Origin: DATNPH01 sp036703315
GTDB taxonomy: Bacteria > Cyanobacteriota > Cyanobacteriia > Cyanobacteriales > Coleofasciculaceae
NCBI GenBank assembly: GCA_036703315.1
Contig: DATNPH010000124.1
Coordinates: 30,121 to 94,120 of the forward strand
DNA length: 64,000 bases
Direction of reading: 5' to 3'
Below, piece after piece: positions 54,646 to 63,866 of this stretch. The notes under the pieces were generated by a model. The model ran no database searches and was not told the DNA's origin. It saw nothing but the letters and a program-made list of their open reading frames with translations. The stretch's first letter is position 1, and the number at the start of each line of letters is the position of its first letter. A program made the position numbers and the translations under genes.

Positions 54646-56631
54646 CTACCAGAAATAGCCAGGTTCGATGGTAGTTTGGCGTTTTGTTGAGTCGTACTTT
54701 AGGAGGTATTCTCGCCTGATTGCATCTAATTCTCTCAACCGTCCTACCTCAACTTGGCTAATCTCAGTATCGGTAGAAAGCAGAATGACTTGATGGCTAG
54801 CGGTGGGGAAATAGCGTTCAACTAAGTTAGTTCGGTGAGAGGAATCTAGGCGTCCTAGGGGAGTATCGATCGCTACGGGGAGGCTACGTCCGGATACACG
54901 GGCAAGTCCCCAAAGAAATGCGATCGCAAGTAACTGCTTTTCGCCTGCTGAAAGGCGGTGTTTGGGAACGAGTTGTCCTTGAAGGTCGTACATGGAAAGG
55001 CTAAAGGTATTCGTATCAATGGCAACGCGATGCACTAAGTCTGATTTGTGCAAGAGATAGCGGAAGCATTCTGTCACTTCTATTTCTAATTTATTCAGTT
55101 TTTTGAGGGTCAATCGTTCCTTAAACAGTTTAAGGGTAGCTTGGACTTTGGCTGAAGCGGTAATGATATGCTGATTGTTTCTTAGCTTGATATTGTCCTC
55201 GGCATAGTTTTCTAATTCCTGTTTTGTTTTTGCGATCGCTCGTTTTAATTCCTCACAGCGCCGATTAACTGACTCATAAGCGGCTTTGGTTTTAGCGACT
55301 TCATTTTGGGTAACTCTGACTGCTTCTTTAAGAACTTCGTAGGCTTCTGGCGAGGCAGCAGTAGCGATTTGTCTATCTAAAAAATCTACCTCCGTTTCTA
55401 GCTGTTTGAGTTTTTCTTGTTTGTCTTTAGCTCTCGACTGAGAGTAGTTTAGGTCATACTTTAACAAGCTATCCAGTTGATTTAAAACTTCGGTACTAGC
55501 CGTTAACCAAGGTTCTTCATTAGCAACAAGTTCTTGTTGTAGTTCTTGCTTTTCTTCATCAAGGAAGGCTTTGATTTTCTCAATTTGCTTGGAATTTACT
55601 TTCAAGTTATTGATGTAATCAATCAAGCGATTGTCTCGCTCTTGCATGACATCTTGTGTGATTTTTGCCTGTATAAGACGGTTTTCTTTTTCAGCTTGGG
55701 ATTCTGCTTGTTCGAGAAGAGGTGAAATTAAAGCCATCGGCAAAACACCAGCTGCTAAGTCTCTCATCGTCTGACGGACTTCAGTAACCTGGGTTTCTAG
55801 GTCTTTATATTGGCTTTGAAGGAGGTTGCGATCGCTAGCAATTTTTCCACCTTCATAGATAAACTTTTCAGAGGCGTGACGCTGTTGCTCTTCAGTACGT
55901 TGTAATTCTGCGTCAAGGGCAGCTAAATCTTGGTTAGCTGCGTCTAATTCGTCTTTTTGTTGATAAATTCTTTTTTCGATTTCTTCTAGGGTTGCGAGGT
56001 CTTTAGCATTCGCAATTTCCCTACGTTTACGGCTGACTAAAATGTCTAAATCCTTTGATAAGCGTTCAGCAAGTTCTAAGCCTAATAGGGATTGAATGGC
56101 ATCAACAACAATGGGGGGTGGTGTATCGAGTTCGGCAAGTTCTTTAACTTGTTCTCCATCAAAGAGAAATAGGTTGGAAATCCCCAAAGGCAACAGGTTT
56201 TCGATGTACTCGTCCCAGGTATTTGCTAGGGCTTTATCAGGCCACTCTTCATCAACAAGAATGCCTAATGTATCTTTCCCGTCTTTTGGGTCTGGTGTCC
56301 AATATCTGACCACTCTTAAAGTTGTTGGTCTGTCGTCTTGGATAACTTCAAACGCTAGCTCAATTCGCGCTTTTTCAGTAGGTGGGGTGTTGCGGTTAAC
56401 AGACTGGGTAAGGAAGTCGCTATAGGCTAAGTTACCGCGTGTAGAACATTGGGCACGAGAACCATAAAGGGCAAGGCGAATGGCATCCATAAGGGTAGTT
56501 TTTCCGCCGCCGTTCATGCCACCAAGTAGGATAATGGGGCGAGTGGTGTCGTCAATTTCTGGGCGGAGATTGATGACTTGTTTTCCCAGATAGGGCCCGA
56601 AGTTTTGTAAGACGAGTTCGAGAAATATCAC
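54646..56631 (-). CDS. dndD: DNA phosphorothioation ATPase DndD
   Basis: 661 residues. An SMC/Rad50-like ATPase: Walker A G-G-M-N-G-G-G-K-T-T at 37-46, a long coiled coil (~200-510), signature L-S-A-G-E-K-Q near 557 and Walker B V-A-I-D-T-P-L-G near 585. DndD supplies ATP hydrolysis and nicking for sulfur insertion. The C-terminal strand, Q-T-T-I-E-P-G-Y-F-W, is the piece duplicated as a remnant at 52840. REP-like repeats flank the gene on both sides, and an AT-rich promoter candidate (TATAAT reading leftward near 56680) lies upstream. Confidence 0.95.
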   Translation of the reverse strand: MIFLELVLQNFGPYLGKQVINLRPEIDDTTRPIILLGGMNGGGKTTLMDAIRLALYGSRAQCSTRGNLAYSDFLTQSVNRNTPPTEKARIELAFEVIQDDRPTTLRVVRYWTPDPKDGKDTLGILVDEEWPDKALANTWDEYIENLLPLGISNLFLFDGEQVKELAELDTPPPIVVDAIQSLLGLELAERLSKDLDILVSRKRREIANAKDLATLEEIEKRIYQQKDELDAANQDLAALDAELQRTEEQQRHASEKFIYEGGKIASDRNLLQSQYKDLETQVTEVRQTMRDLAAGVLPMALISPLLEQAESQAEKENRLIQAKITQDVMQERDNRLIDYINNLKVNSKQIEKIKAFLDEEKQELQQELVANEEPWLTASTEVLNQLDSLLKYDLNYSQSRAKDKQEKLKQLETEVDFLDRQIATAASPEAYEVLKEAVRVTQNEVAKTKAAYESVNRRCEELKRAIAKTKQELENYAEDNIKLRNNQHIITASAKVQATLKLFKERLTLKKLNKLEIEVTECFRYLLHKSDLVHRVAIDTNTFSLSMYDLQGQLVPKHRLSAGEKQLLAIAFLWGLARVSGRSLPVAIDTPLGRLDSSHRTNLVERYFPTASHQVILLSTDTEISQVEVGRLRELDAIRREYLLKYDSTKRQTTIEPGYFW

Positions 56632-56757
56632 TTTAAATAAGAGGCAGTTTTTTTAGAGAAAATCTAGTTATGTTATTATATTATATTGTGCTAATGAAAT
56701 AGATTTTTAAGTTAAAATTTCATGGTTATAAATCAGGATAAATATAGGCAGCAAAAT

Positions 56758-57160
56758 GTAAGGGCTGGGGAGTATAGCTGCGTTGTTAAACGCCAGGGAA
56801 TTAATTCCCTGGCTCATAGGGAAAGTCCTCTGAAGAGGACTAAATGTTTAGGCGCGTGGATTTTAGTCCACTTAAGTGGACTTGTTCTATTAGCCGTGGA
56901 ATTAATTCCACGGCGGGGTTCGCTATCTACCCACAAGGCTGCAATATCCAATATCTAAATGTAAGGGCTGGGGAGTATAGCTGCGTTGTTAAACGCCAGG
57001 GAATTAATTCCCTGGCTCATGGGGAAAGTCCTCTGAAGAGGACTAAATGTTTAGTGGCGTGGATTTTAGTCCACTTAAGTGGACTTTATCTATTAGCCGT
57101 GGAATTAATTCCACGGTGGGGTGCGCTATCTACTGAGAATGTTGCAAGATACAAGATATC
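56758..57160. repeat. 203-base tandem duplication of a REP pair
   Basis: Two near-identical copies (from 56758 and from 56961) each hold a REP and its inverted partner: stems CCAGGGAATTAATTCCCTGG, AGTCCTCTGAAGAGGACT, AGTCCACTTAAGTGGACT and CCGTGGAATTAATTCCACGG. The copies share the leading GTAAGGGCTGGGGAGTATAG. The frames open across them are artefacts of the repeat. They lie between dndD and the transposase gene. Confidence 0.92.
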
Positions 57161-57229
57161 AGTTTAAGGGCTGTGAGTTTCAATTTAATAAATGATGTAA
57201 ATTTAGAGAAAACCACAGCAAGAACCTGA

Positions 57230-57673
57230 ATGGCTCTATGGCGGCTTTACTATCATCTGGTTTGGGCAACAAAAGAGCGTGAACCTTTAATCAATTCTGA
57301 TAGGGAGGTTAAGCTTTATCCTTATATAATCGCTAAAGCTGATGCCTTGGGTTGTATTGTTCATGCAATTGGTGGTGTTGAAGATCATATTCATTTGGTA
57401 GTTTCTATTCCACCGACTTTAGCGATTGCTGATTTTGTCAAAAGGATTAAAGGAAGTAGCGCTCATTTTCTGAATCAGGCTTTGTCTGCTTCTTTAGATA
57501 AATTTGGTTGGCAAGAGGGATATGGTGTGTTTTCTCTTGGAGGTAAGCAACTGGAGCAAGCGGTTGATTATGTGAAAAATCAGAAGGCACATCATTCAAA
57601 TGGAACTGCGATCGCGTCTTTGGAACAGGCGACTAATCAAGATGATTCTCCAGGACGTTGGCATCGAAGCTGA
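57230..57673 (+). CDS. RAYT / IS200-type Y1 transposase
   Basis: 147 residues. An HUH nuclease: D-H-I-H-L-V-V-S-I-P-P near 60-70 supplies the metal-binding His-x-His, and the catalytic Tyr is likely in A-V-D-Y-V-K-N-Q near 117. R-L-Y-Y-H-L-V-W-A-T-K-E-R starts the fold. REP-associated tyrosine transposases nick single-stranded hairpins; this one is flanked on both sides by REP-like hairpins, its probable substrates. Inserted between dndD and dndC, on the opposite strand. Confidence 0.9.
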   Translation: MALWRLYYHLVWATKEREPLINSDREVKLYPYIIAKADALGCIVHAIGGVEDHIHLVVSIPPTLAIADFVKRIKGSSAHFLNQALSASLDKFGWQEGYGVFSLGGKQLEQAVDYVKNQKAHHSNGTAIASLEQATNQDDSPGRWHRS

Positions 57674-57717
57674 AGGATTTATTACTCAGATAGATATCTT
57701 GCATTTGACCCTTCATC

Positions 57718-57877
57718 CGCCGGGGAATTAATTCCCCGGCTCATAGCAAAAGTCCACTGAAGTGGACTGAATATTATACCGCTATTGATGTTGATGGATT
57801 TTATTGAATTTAAGCTATCATTTCCAGTCCTCTTTAGAGGACTTCACCTATTAGCCAGGGATTTGAATCCCTGGCGG
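57718..57877. repeat. REP-like pair downstream of dndC
   Basis: A REP (57718-57769: CCGGGGAATTAATTCCCCGG, then GTCCACTGAAGTGGAC) and an inverted one (57825-57877: AGTCCTCTTTAGAGGACT, then CAGGGATTTGAATCCCTG). They lie between the transposase and dndC stops. Confidence 0.88.
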
Positions 57878-57917
57878 GTGAGCGGGGCTACGAAAGATGT
57901 AAGCTTACTCAACAAGG

Positions 57918-59612
57918 CTAATCATCCGAATTTTCCTCGTCTGAATTTTTTGCACAAAATTTCAAGCTTGCCCAACTTAGCTGTTTTCCTTCGTTGCGAT
58001 CTGCGCTCCGCTTAGGCGGTAGCTCTGCTTCACGCAGCAGCTCTGACGCTCCTAACGTCGCTACCGCTTCGCTAACGCGATCGCTTTTCTCGAAGGCTTG
58101 TCTAAGGTCGTGAATTTCAGCCGTATCATCTTTTACAGCTTTGACAGTATTCTTCACGTTCCTTTGAAAGTGAGCATTGTCAATCGCTTCATCTCTAGAA
58201 CGTGAACTGCTCTCAAAGCATTTATCCAGGCTTTCGTAGATGCCGCGCCGAGATTTTGCGTGAAATTGGTTTTCTGTGTCTAGCAGTCTTGCCATGAGTT
58301 CTAGGTGCATTTCGTCCTCACAGATTTCTTTTAAGACTGCCCACTCGTCGCTGCCTAAGAGTTTCCTTTCTGCACTGGGACGAGAATCTTGGAAGGGTTC
58401 GCCTGTAACTTCTTCGTAAATGCGGGGTAAGCTGTCGTCAAACTCGTGCTTTTCTTCTAACCAGATGCGGCGAATTTCACTCAGTTCTTCATGGGTAATT
58501 AGGGTAATATCCCGCATTTCTTGGGGTGCGGTGCGGCGAATTTGGGTTTGTGCTTCTAAGACTCGCTTTAACCAATGTTCCCGCCAGTATTTAGTATAGG
58601 GACCCGGAATTGGTTCAACAGAGATTTCGCCCTCAACATTGCGCTCAAAAAGTTCGACTCTACCATAGATGCGGCGGAAGTCTCTCTTGTCGCGATCGCC
58701 CTCAATATCTAATTCACGGCGGATATCAACCAAAGGCTGTAACCACTCTTTCTCCTCATCATTCTGAATCATCGCTGATAGAGATTTATCGCTATCAACT
58801 AGCGTGCAAACCCAGCACCCAAAACGAGAACTACCACAGCTAGGAGTAGAAGTATCTACCACTAAGGGACATTCATTATCTGCTGTTGCACCTCGATACA
58901 TGGAAAATAAGTCTTTGTTGCTGTATCCCCAAGGGTTCTGCCACTGCATCAGGTACAGCCAAACTTCATCAGTGCGCCAGTCTTCAATAGGGCTGTAAAC
59001 AAGAGAGTTAGGTAAGCTAGCATTGGGACTGAGGCGATCGCGCACCCGTTTTTCTTCAAGCTTTTTCATTACAGCAGCACGTCTGGAGCTTTCAGCTTTG
59101 CGAGTACCCAAGACGAGAATGGTTTCTCCATTAGTTCGTACAACGTCACGAATGAAGCGGTTAGACGGATCGATTTTCAGGCGTCCAGTACACCACCGGA
59201 ACTTAAGGCGCGGCGCTGGATAGCCTTTGCCAATTAAACCTACCCAATAGGTCTGTGTAATTTCTGGTTGTAGCAGGTGCGGTTCAATTGGCATCCCTTG
59301 CTCTTGAGCAGCAGCTTTTATCCGATTTAGGGATTTGCGTACCCAAGCAGAGACTATCGGGTTTTCTACTAGCGTGTCTGTTGTAATAACGTGGATTGTC
59401 TTTAGTCGTTTTTCTGGTGGCAGGGCTGCGATCGCATTCCAGATAAGCTGTAATACTGCCGTGCTATCCTTGCCGCCCGAATATCCCACAATCCAGGGTA
59501 TATCGTCTAAACAATATAATTCTTGGATTTCTTGAGTCAGCTTTTGTATATCTTCCACTAACTCGGTAGCAGTACGCGGCGGGAACAAAGATGTTTGGTG
59601 GCTTTCTGTCAT
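57918..59612 (-). CDS. dndC: DNA phosphorothioation sulfurtransferase DndC
   Basis: 564 residues. A PAPS-reductase-like PP-loop enzyme: Y-S-G-G-K-D-S at 44-50 binds ATP, W-C-T-G-R-L-K near 139 and C-G-S-S-R-F-G-C-W-V-C near 260 carry the iron-sulfur cysteines. DndC takes sulfur from a cysteine desulfurase and activates it for the DNA backbone. The last ~60 residues are partly encoded by a dispersed GC-rich repeat (58044-58078: A-T-L-G-A-S-E-L region). Divergent from a DGQHR gene 90 bases away. Confidence 0.95.
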   Translation of the reverse strand: MTESHQTSLFPPRTATELVEDIQKLTQEIQELYCLDDIPWIVGYSGGKDSTAVLQLIWNAIAALPPEKRLKTIHVITTDTLVENPIVSAWVRKSLNRIKAAAQEQGMPIEPHLLQPEITQTYWVGLIGKGYPAPRLKFRWCTGRLKIDPSNRFIRDVVRTNGETILVLGTRKAESSRRAAVMKKLEEKRVRDRLSPNASLPNSLVYSPIEDWRTDEVWLYLMQWQNPWGYSNKDLFSMYRGATADNECPLVVDTSTPSCGSSRFGCWVCTLVDSDKSLSAMIQNDEEKEWLQPLVDIRRELDIEGDRDKRDFRRIYGRVELFERNVEGEISVEPIPGPYTKYWREHWLKRVLEAQTQIRRTAPQEMRDITLITHEELSEIRRIWLEEKHEFDDSLPRIYEEVTGEPFQDSRPSAERKLLGSDEWAVLKEICEDEMHLELMARLLDTENQFHAKSRRGIYESLDKCFESSSRSRDEAIDNAHFQRNVKNTVKAVKDDTAEIHDLRQAFEKSDRVSEAVATLGASELLREAELPPKRSADRNEGKQLSWASLKFCAKNSDEENSDD

Positions 59613-59702
59613 GTCTCAAAACTCGTATTTTCCTGGATGTCAGCGCTGTGAACTGGTAATTATGATGATTGGGTAGGTTTCACCCCAATTTTATTTGCTG
59701 AT

Positions 59703-60827
59703 ATGTCACTTGATGAGTTGCTTGAGCCGTACTTTGCCAAATATCGCCCTCACAGATGCTATCCTGGGCTAATTTTTCAGCAGGGGAAGCGGACAATGAT
59801 ACAGATTAATGTCCCTGCTAATGACTTGCCTACCCTTCTTCAAGAAAGACCATCCGTTGGCAACGATCCTAAGTCTGGCAAACATCGCCCAGAGATAAAA
59901 GGTCACGCTGAGCAAATTAAACAGTATATCGTTGAGCGTGTTATGCAAGATAGACCTTGGATTCTTGGCACGCTGACTACCAATGTTGCCCCAGAACAAA
60001 TTAGGGTAGAAGAATTGGGAATAGGAATTTGTATAGTAGTTATTCGGCATGATGTCAAATTAGATATCACTGATGGACAACATCGTAAACTAGCAATTAA
60101 AGACCTAAATCAAAGTAGCAATTTAATTACTAATGATTCCTTTGCCATTACTCTAGTTTTAGAAGGAAGTTTTAAGCAGTGTCAAACTGATTTTCGAGAT
60201 CTGGCTCAAGCAAAACCAGTAAACCAGACATTTTTGTCTTCATTTAGTGATTCTGTTAGACACAAAATTACAGAAAGGATAATTGAAAAGATTCCTATTT
60301 TTAAAAATAAGACGGATAAATTCAACAAGTCTCCTAGCAGAAATGAAAAGTTGATTTATGCAACTAACTACATAGCTACATCCGTAAGTTGTGCATTTAC
60401 TGATAGCCCCAATGATGAACTTGAAGATTATGAAGTTGATAAATACACTGACTCATTAGCTAAATGTCTTAATCAATTTTTCTCAGAATGTAGTCACACT
60501 CAATATATTTATCAAACAAAGGTTGAGAAATTAACCCTTGATGAAGTAATTGAATTTAAGGACAATTGTCTCCTAGGAGTGAGTGTTGGAGTAGAAATTT
60601 TGGGTCGTTTGTTGTACTGTACTTATGAGCCGAAAAATCATTCTTTTAATCCTAATAAAGTTTCGCAATTGGCACAGTTAGATTGGTCAAGAGAAAGTAG
60701 GCTTTGGCAGAATAATGTAGTTAGGGTAAACCTCAGACAGAAAAATCAAACCAAGAAGATAGCTTGGGGAGCAAGCGCTGTATCAGATGCAGTCAAGGTC
60801 GTCAAAACTGAACTGGGATGGATATAA
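59703..60827 (+). CDS. DGQHR-domain protein, DndB-like (copy 3)
   Basis: 374 residues. The signature D-G-Q-H-R is at 124-128 in L-D-I-T-D-G-Q-H-R-K-L-A-I. R-E-S-R-L-W-Q-N-N near 340 is shared with the next DGQHR gene. DndB-type proteins bind DNA and repress dnd transcription in studied bacteria; this paralog's own role is unknown. Its composition is more AT-rich than dndC or dndB, hinting at separate origin. It points opposite to the other dnd genes and is convergent with the next one. Confidence 0.85.
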   Translation: MSLDELLEPYFAKYRPHRCYPGLIFQQGKRTMIQINVPANDLPTLLQERPSVGNDPKSGKHRPEIKGHAEQIKQYIVERVMQDRPWILGTLTTNVAPEQIRVEELGIGICIVVIRHDVKLDITDGQHRKLAIKDLNQSSNLITNDSFAITLVLEGSFKQCQTDFRDLAQAKPVNQTFLSSFSDSVRHKITERIIEKIPIFKNKTDKFNKSPSRNEKLIYATNYIATSVSCAFTDSPNDELEDYEVDKYTDSLAKCLNQFFSECSHTQYIYQTKVEKLTLDEVIEFKDNCLLGVSVGVEILGRLLYCTYEPKNHSFNPNKVSQLAQLDWSRESRLWQNNVVRVNLRQKNQTKKIAWGASAVSDAVKVVKTELGWI

Positions 60828-60913
60828 GCGCTGACTCCCCTTTGCCTATTCTTCAACTCTCAAAATTACATATCGATTATCCATGCAAATTTAGCAGCCA
60901 TATTAAGAGAACT

Positions 60914-62173
60914 TCAGTTCTTTATGGCAATTCCAGTTCTCTGTGTTACCTCCTCAATAGCAACTTTGACAGCCTTGTCTACTGCTGCTGATTGGCTGAT
61001 TATCTTTTTATTTCCATCGTCATCTATCACTAAATTATTTTGCCACAGTGTTGACTCACGTCTGTAATCAAGACTAGCAAGAGTACGGATCAGAGTGCTT
61101 CGCTGTTCTCCGTCAAGCTCTTTCTCTTTGTTAAAAATTATGAAATGCCCAACACGGCTGATAAGTTGAAACCCAACAGTGTTGAAATCAATTCTTTCCT
61201 GTCGTAAGCTGTACAAATCAAGATTCACTGTTTTTGATGCAGGCTGTATCAGAGACTTCCAAACCTCGTTATTACTAGCAAATTCCATATAGAAGGCTTT
61301 TGCTTTTTCTAGCTGCATTTGATATTCAGTCTTCTGTTGGTTAGAGCGAGATTCAATTACCTGTTTTCGAGACGACCCAAATAAAAATTCAGCTAGACCA
61401 ACCCGAAGCTGGTTCATTGTGAACATATAATTCGGATCTTTGCCAACAGTTTTAGAAATTTTATCAATGCGTTTATCAAAAATGACTAATTGTCTTGAAA
61501 TGTCGCGAGTCATTTTAGCAAGGACATTAGTAACATCAAAGGCTGCTAATAGTGCAGGTGGAATCGGTTTATTTTTCGCACAGTCGGCAAAGTCTTGGTG
61601 AATCTGATCGATGTTTTCTTCTTGGACAACCAAAACTGTAACACTGTCATTGCGTAAGCTAGGTTTTTCTATACTTGCCTTCTCAATCGCCTTTAGTCGA
61701 TGCTGACCGTCAGTTACATAAAGCTCTACATTGGTAGGTATGACGGCATGTCCAAACTTGACTGCTCCTGTACCAAAAGCAAACACTTTAATAGGTGTAT
61801 TTGAATTGAAGATGAATGGCGGGAGAATGTAATTGTCCGTCTCCAGTAGATATTTAGCAATCTCATCGACGTGCTGGCGCATCAAAGGACGGTTAATTAA
61901 TTCCTCTGCATTATTCTTGTTCTTCTTAGCGTCTGCCGTTTGCAGCCGTGCCATCTCAAGAAGAAGATCCATAGGCAGAGAAAATGCAAGATGGATTCTT
62001 CCGCCTTGCTCGTATACGTGACATAGGAAAACTCTAGCTCCAGAAGTTCCAGCATCTGCCCATGCCTGGGTTTGGGCATCCTGCTGAGTTTGAAGAAGGA
62101 CAATGTTAGCGCTAGAACGCTTGCCGTTGCTGGTATCTAGCGTATTGATTGTTTGGTAAGGGCTGTTGAGCAT
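60914..62173 (-). CDS. DGQHR-domain protein, DndB-like (copy 2)
   Basis: 419 residues from ATG 62173 (AAGAGG lies upstream at the right distance); a GTG 14 codons earlier is less likely. Signature V-T-D-G-Q-H-R-L-K-A-I with DGQHR at 155-159. The end R-R-E-S-T-L-W-Q-N-N matches copy 3. It follows dndB on the same strand by about 190 bases. Probably a diverged DndB paralog or a regulator of another modification target. Confidence 0.85.
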   Translation of the reverse strand: MLNSPYQTINTLDTSNGKRSSANIVLLQTQQDAQTQAWADAGTSGARVFLCHVYEQGGRIHLAFSLPMDLLLEMARLQTADAKKNKNNAEELINRPLMRQHVDEIAKYLLETDNYILPPFIFNSNTPIKVFAFGTGAVKFGHAVIPTNVELYVTDGQHRLKAIEKASIEKPSLRNDSVTVLVVQEENIDQIHQDFADCAKNKPIPPALLAAFDVTNVLAKMTRDISRQLVIFDKRIDKISKTVGKDPNYMFTMNQLRVGLAEFLFGSSRKQVIESRSNQQKTEYQMQLEKAKAFYMEFASNNEVWKSLIQPASKTVNLDLYSLRQERIDFNTVGFQLISRVGHFIIFNKEKELDGEQRSTLIRTLASLDYRRESTLWQNNLVIDDDGNKKIISQSAAVDKAVKVAIEEVTQRTGIAIKN

Positions 62174-62366
62174 CAGGGTTGCCTCTTGAGTTATTTGTGC
62201 CTCTAGCCTAACCACAAAATTATATTTTGTCCAGTTTAGCAGCTCAATTTTGGACTGATAAATTAGTTTTAATCGCTAAAAAGGACTGATGGCGGCAAAT
62301 AAATGCAAAAATTTCTGCTTTACAGTCCGGAAGTAGGAGCACTGTTTTCGAGAACAGACTATCGAT

Positions 62367-63482
62367 TTAGTGCGCTTCCAGCTTTTTTTTCTCGCCTCCT
62401 ACTGCAACAAGAGCATTCTCTAACCCTTCCTCCTCCAGCGTAAGCGGCAAATCCAAAAACCCCTTAATGTAAGCTGTCATCCGACTCACACTGGTTTGAG
62501 ACTGAGAAATCCCACCTTTAGACATAATTCGCCCTTGCCAATCCGGATTAGAACGCGACCAATCAATTCGTGCCAATCCTCCCAAATGCTCATCCCAACC
62601 TTCTGGGTAAATCGAGATGAGACTCGCACCCACTCTGCCTAACCCTAAAAGCGCGATCGCATAACAATGCACATAATCCCGTCGCACCTCGCCAGCACTC
62701 ACCTTTTTCTGTAAAACCTGCTCCCAATCAGGGATATAGCGCGTCACCGCATTCCAGTATCCAGCAGCTAAATCAATCTGCTCGTTCACCTCAGCCTTCT
62801 GACGATTAGCAAGCAGGGCAAGGGTTGCATTATAGATGCTGCTGAGTGTAAATAACTTACCCGAACGGCTCGGCAGACTACTGCGTTCCATATCCGTCAG
62901 CATCCGAAACACCAGAACCTCCTTAATCACCGCCCTAACTAAACTCGCCCTCTCATCCCGGTGGTCGTAAAGTATCGTCAGCGATGGATCGAGAGGAACT
63001 GAATTGCGGTTTAAATCCAGACACATCTGTTGCGATCGCTTCAACCCAATATCCAAAAACAGGATAAGTGCGATCGTCTCATACCCCAATTCTGGCTTCT
63101 CTTGCAACGCCAGTTCAAACGCCGCCCGCCGATGTTCCCCATCATGAATCGCAAACCGCGCATCCATCGGCACCCTCAACCGTCCAATCTTCCGCGCCTC
63201 TGCCTCCGTACCAATCGGTTCAAAGGTAATATCCGCATCAATCGATGCCGTAATTGCCGAGAAGGTATAGTTCTTGGGATTGTTCAGAATATATCGAGCA
63301 ATTTCCGGAACGCGAGTCTTGTTCGACGTGCGCCGCGCCCTCATTTCCGGCAGCACTTCCTGATCATTGCCAGCGAACAGCTTCGGGATATACCGCGCTG
63401 GACACATAGAGACGTAATATTCCCGCCCTGCTTGAATCCCTCGGATGACGGGCAAGACGTACTCGAAGGAGGGGATAGGCAT
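62367..63482 (-). CDS. dndB: DndB, regulator of DNA phosphorothioation
   Basis: 371 residues from ATG 63482 (MPIPSFEYVLPVIRGIQAGR), which opens the conserved start; the longer frame upstream runs into a REP. The motif is H-D-G-E-H-R-R-A-A-F-E with DGEHR at 114-118, then L-F-L-D-I-G and the tail D-W-S-R-S-N-P-D-W. This is the closest of the three to true DndB. DndB represses the dnd operon in Streptomyces and Salmonella. A REP-like pair lies 65-185 bases upstream. Confidence 0.9.
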   Translation of the reverse strand: MPIPSFEYVLPVIRGIQAGREYYVSMCPARYIPKLFAGNDQEVLPEMRARRTSNKTRVPEIARYILNNPKNYTFSAITASIDADITFEPIGTEAEARKIGRLRVPMDARFAIHDGEHRRAAFELALQEKPELGYETIALILFLDIGLKRSQQMCLDLNRNSVPLDPSLTILYDHRDERASLVRAVIKEVLVFRMLTDMERSSLPSRSGKLFTLSSIYNATLALLANRQKAEVNEQIDLAAGYWNAVTRYIPDWEQVLQKKVSAGEVRRDYVHCYAIALLGLGRVGASLISIYPEGWDEHLGGLARIDWSRSNPDWQGRIMSKGGISQSQTSVSRMTAYIKGFLDLPLTLEEEGLENALVAVGGEKKKLEAH

Positions 63483-63547
63483 AAAATACCCTGCCTTGTT
63501 TATTTGGTGTAGATGTGAGCTAGGAGCATCTAGGCTTCGCCGTTCCC

Positions 63548-63666
63548 CCGCCGGGGAATCAATTCCCCGTCTAATAGTCAAAGTCGGTTAAAACCGACTA
63601 AATTTCCAGATTTTCAGTCCACTTAAGTGGACTTTCGCTATTAGCCAGGGATTTGAATCCCTGGCA
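63548..63666. repeat. REP-like pair upstream of dndB
   Basis: Stems GGGGAATCAATTCCCC and GTCGGTTAAAACCGAC, then an inverted unit AGTCCACTTAAGTGGACT and CAGGGATTTGAATCCCTG. It fills the space between dndB and the divergent gene at 63867; the remaining 200 bases are AT-rich and show no gene. Confidence 0.88.
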
Positions 63667-63866
63667 GGCTAGGTGCGTAGCGACTAATACGGGGTGTAGA
63701 TAAAACCCTACTTTATTTTGACAATGCAGCTTTCATATGATCTAGAGCCACAAGAGGCAACCCTATAACTTAAGTATGATACATCAAGTGTTTTTAAAAA
63801 CTATGCTTGACATCAAAATATCTGATTGATAGTTTTTTAAAACCAGCTAAACTTCTTATAAAACCC

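Noticed and set aside
56722..57167. Two related frames of 78 and 107 codons with near-identical sequence
   Set aside because: They are translations of the REP pair duplication, so their likeness is from the repeat and not from a protein family.
63030..63512. 160-codon plus-strand frame over dndB
   Set aside because: Antisense to dndB with its clear DGEHR motif.
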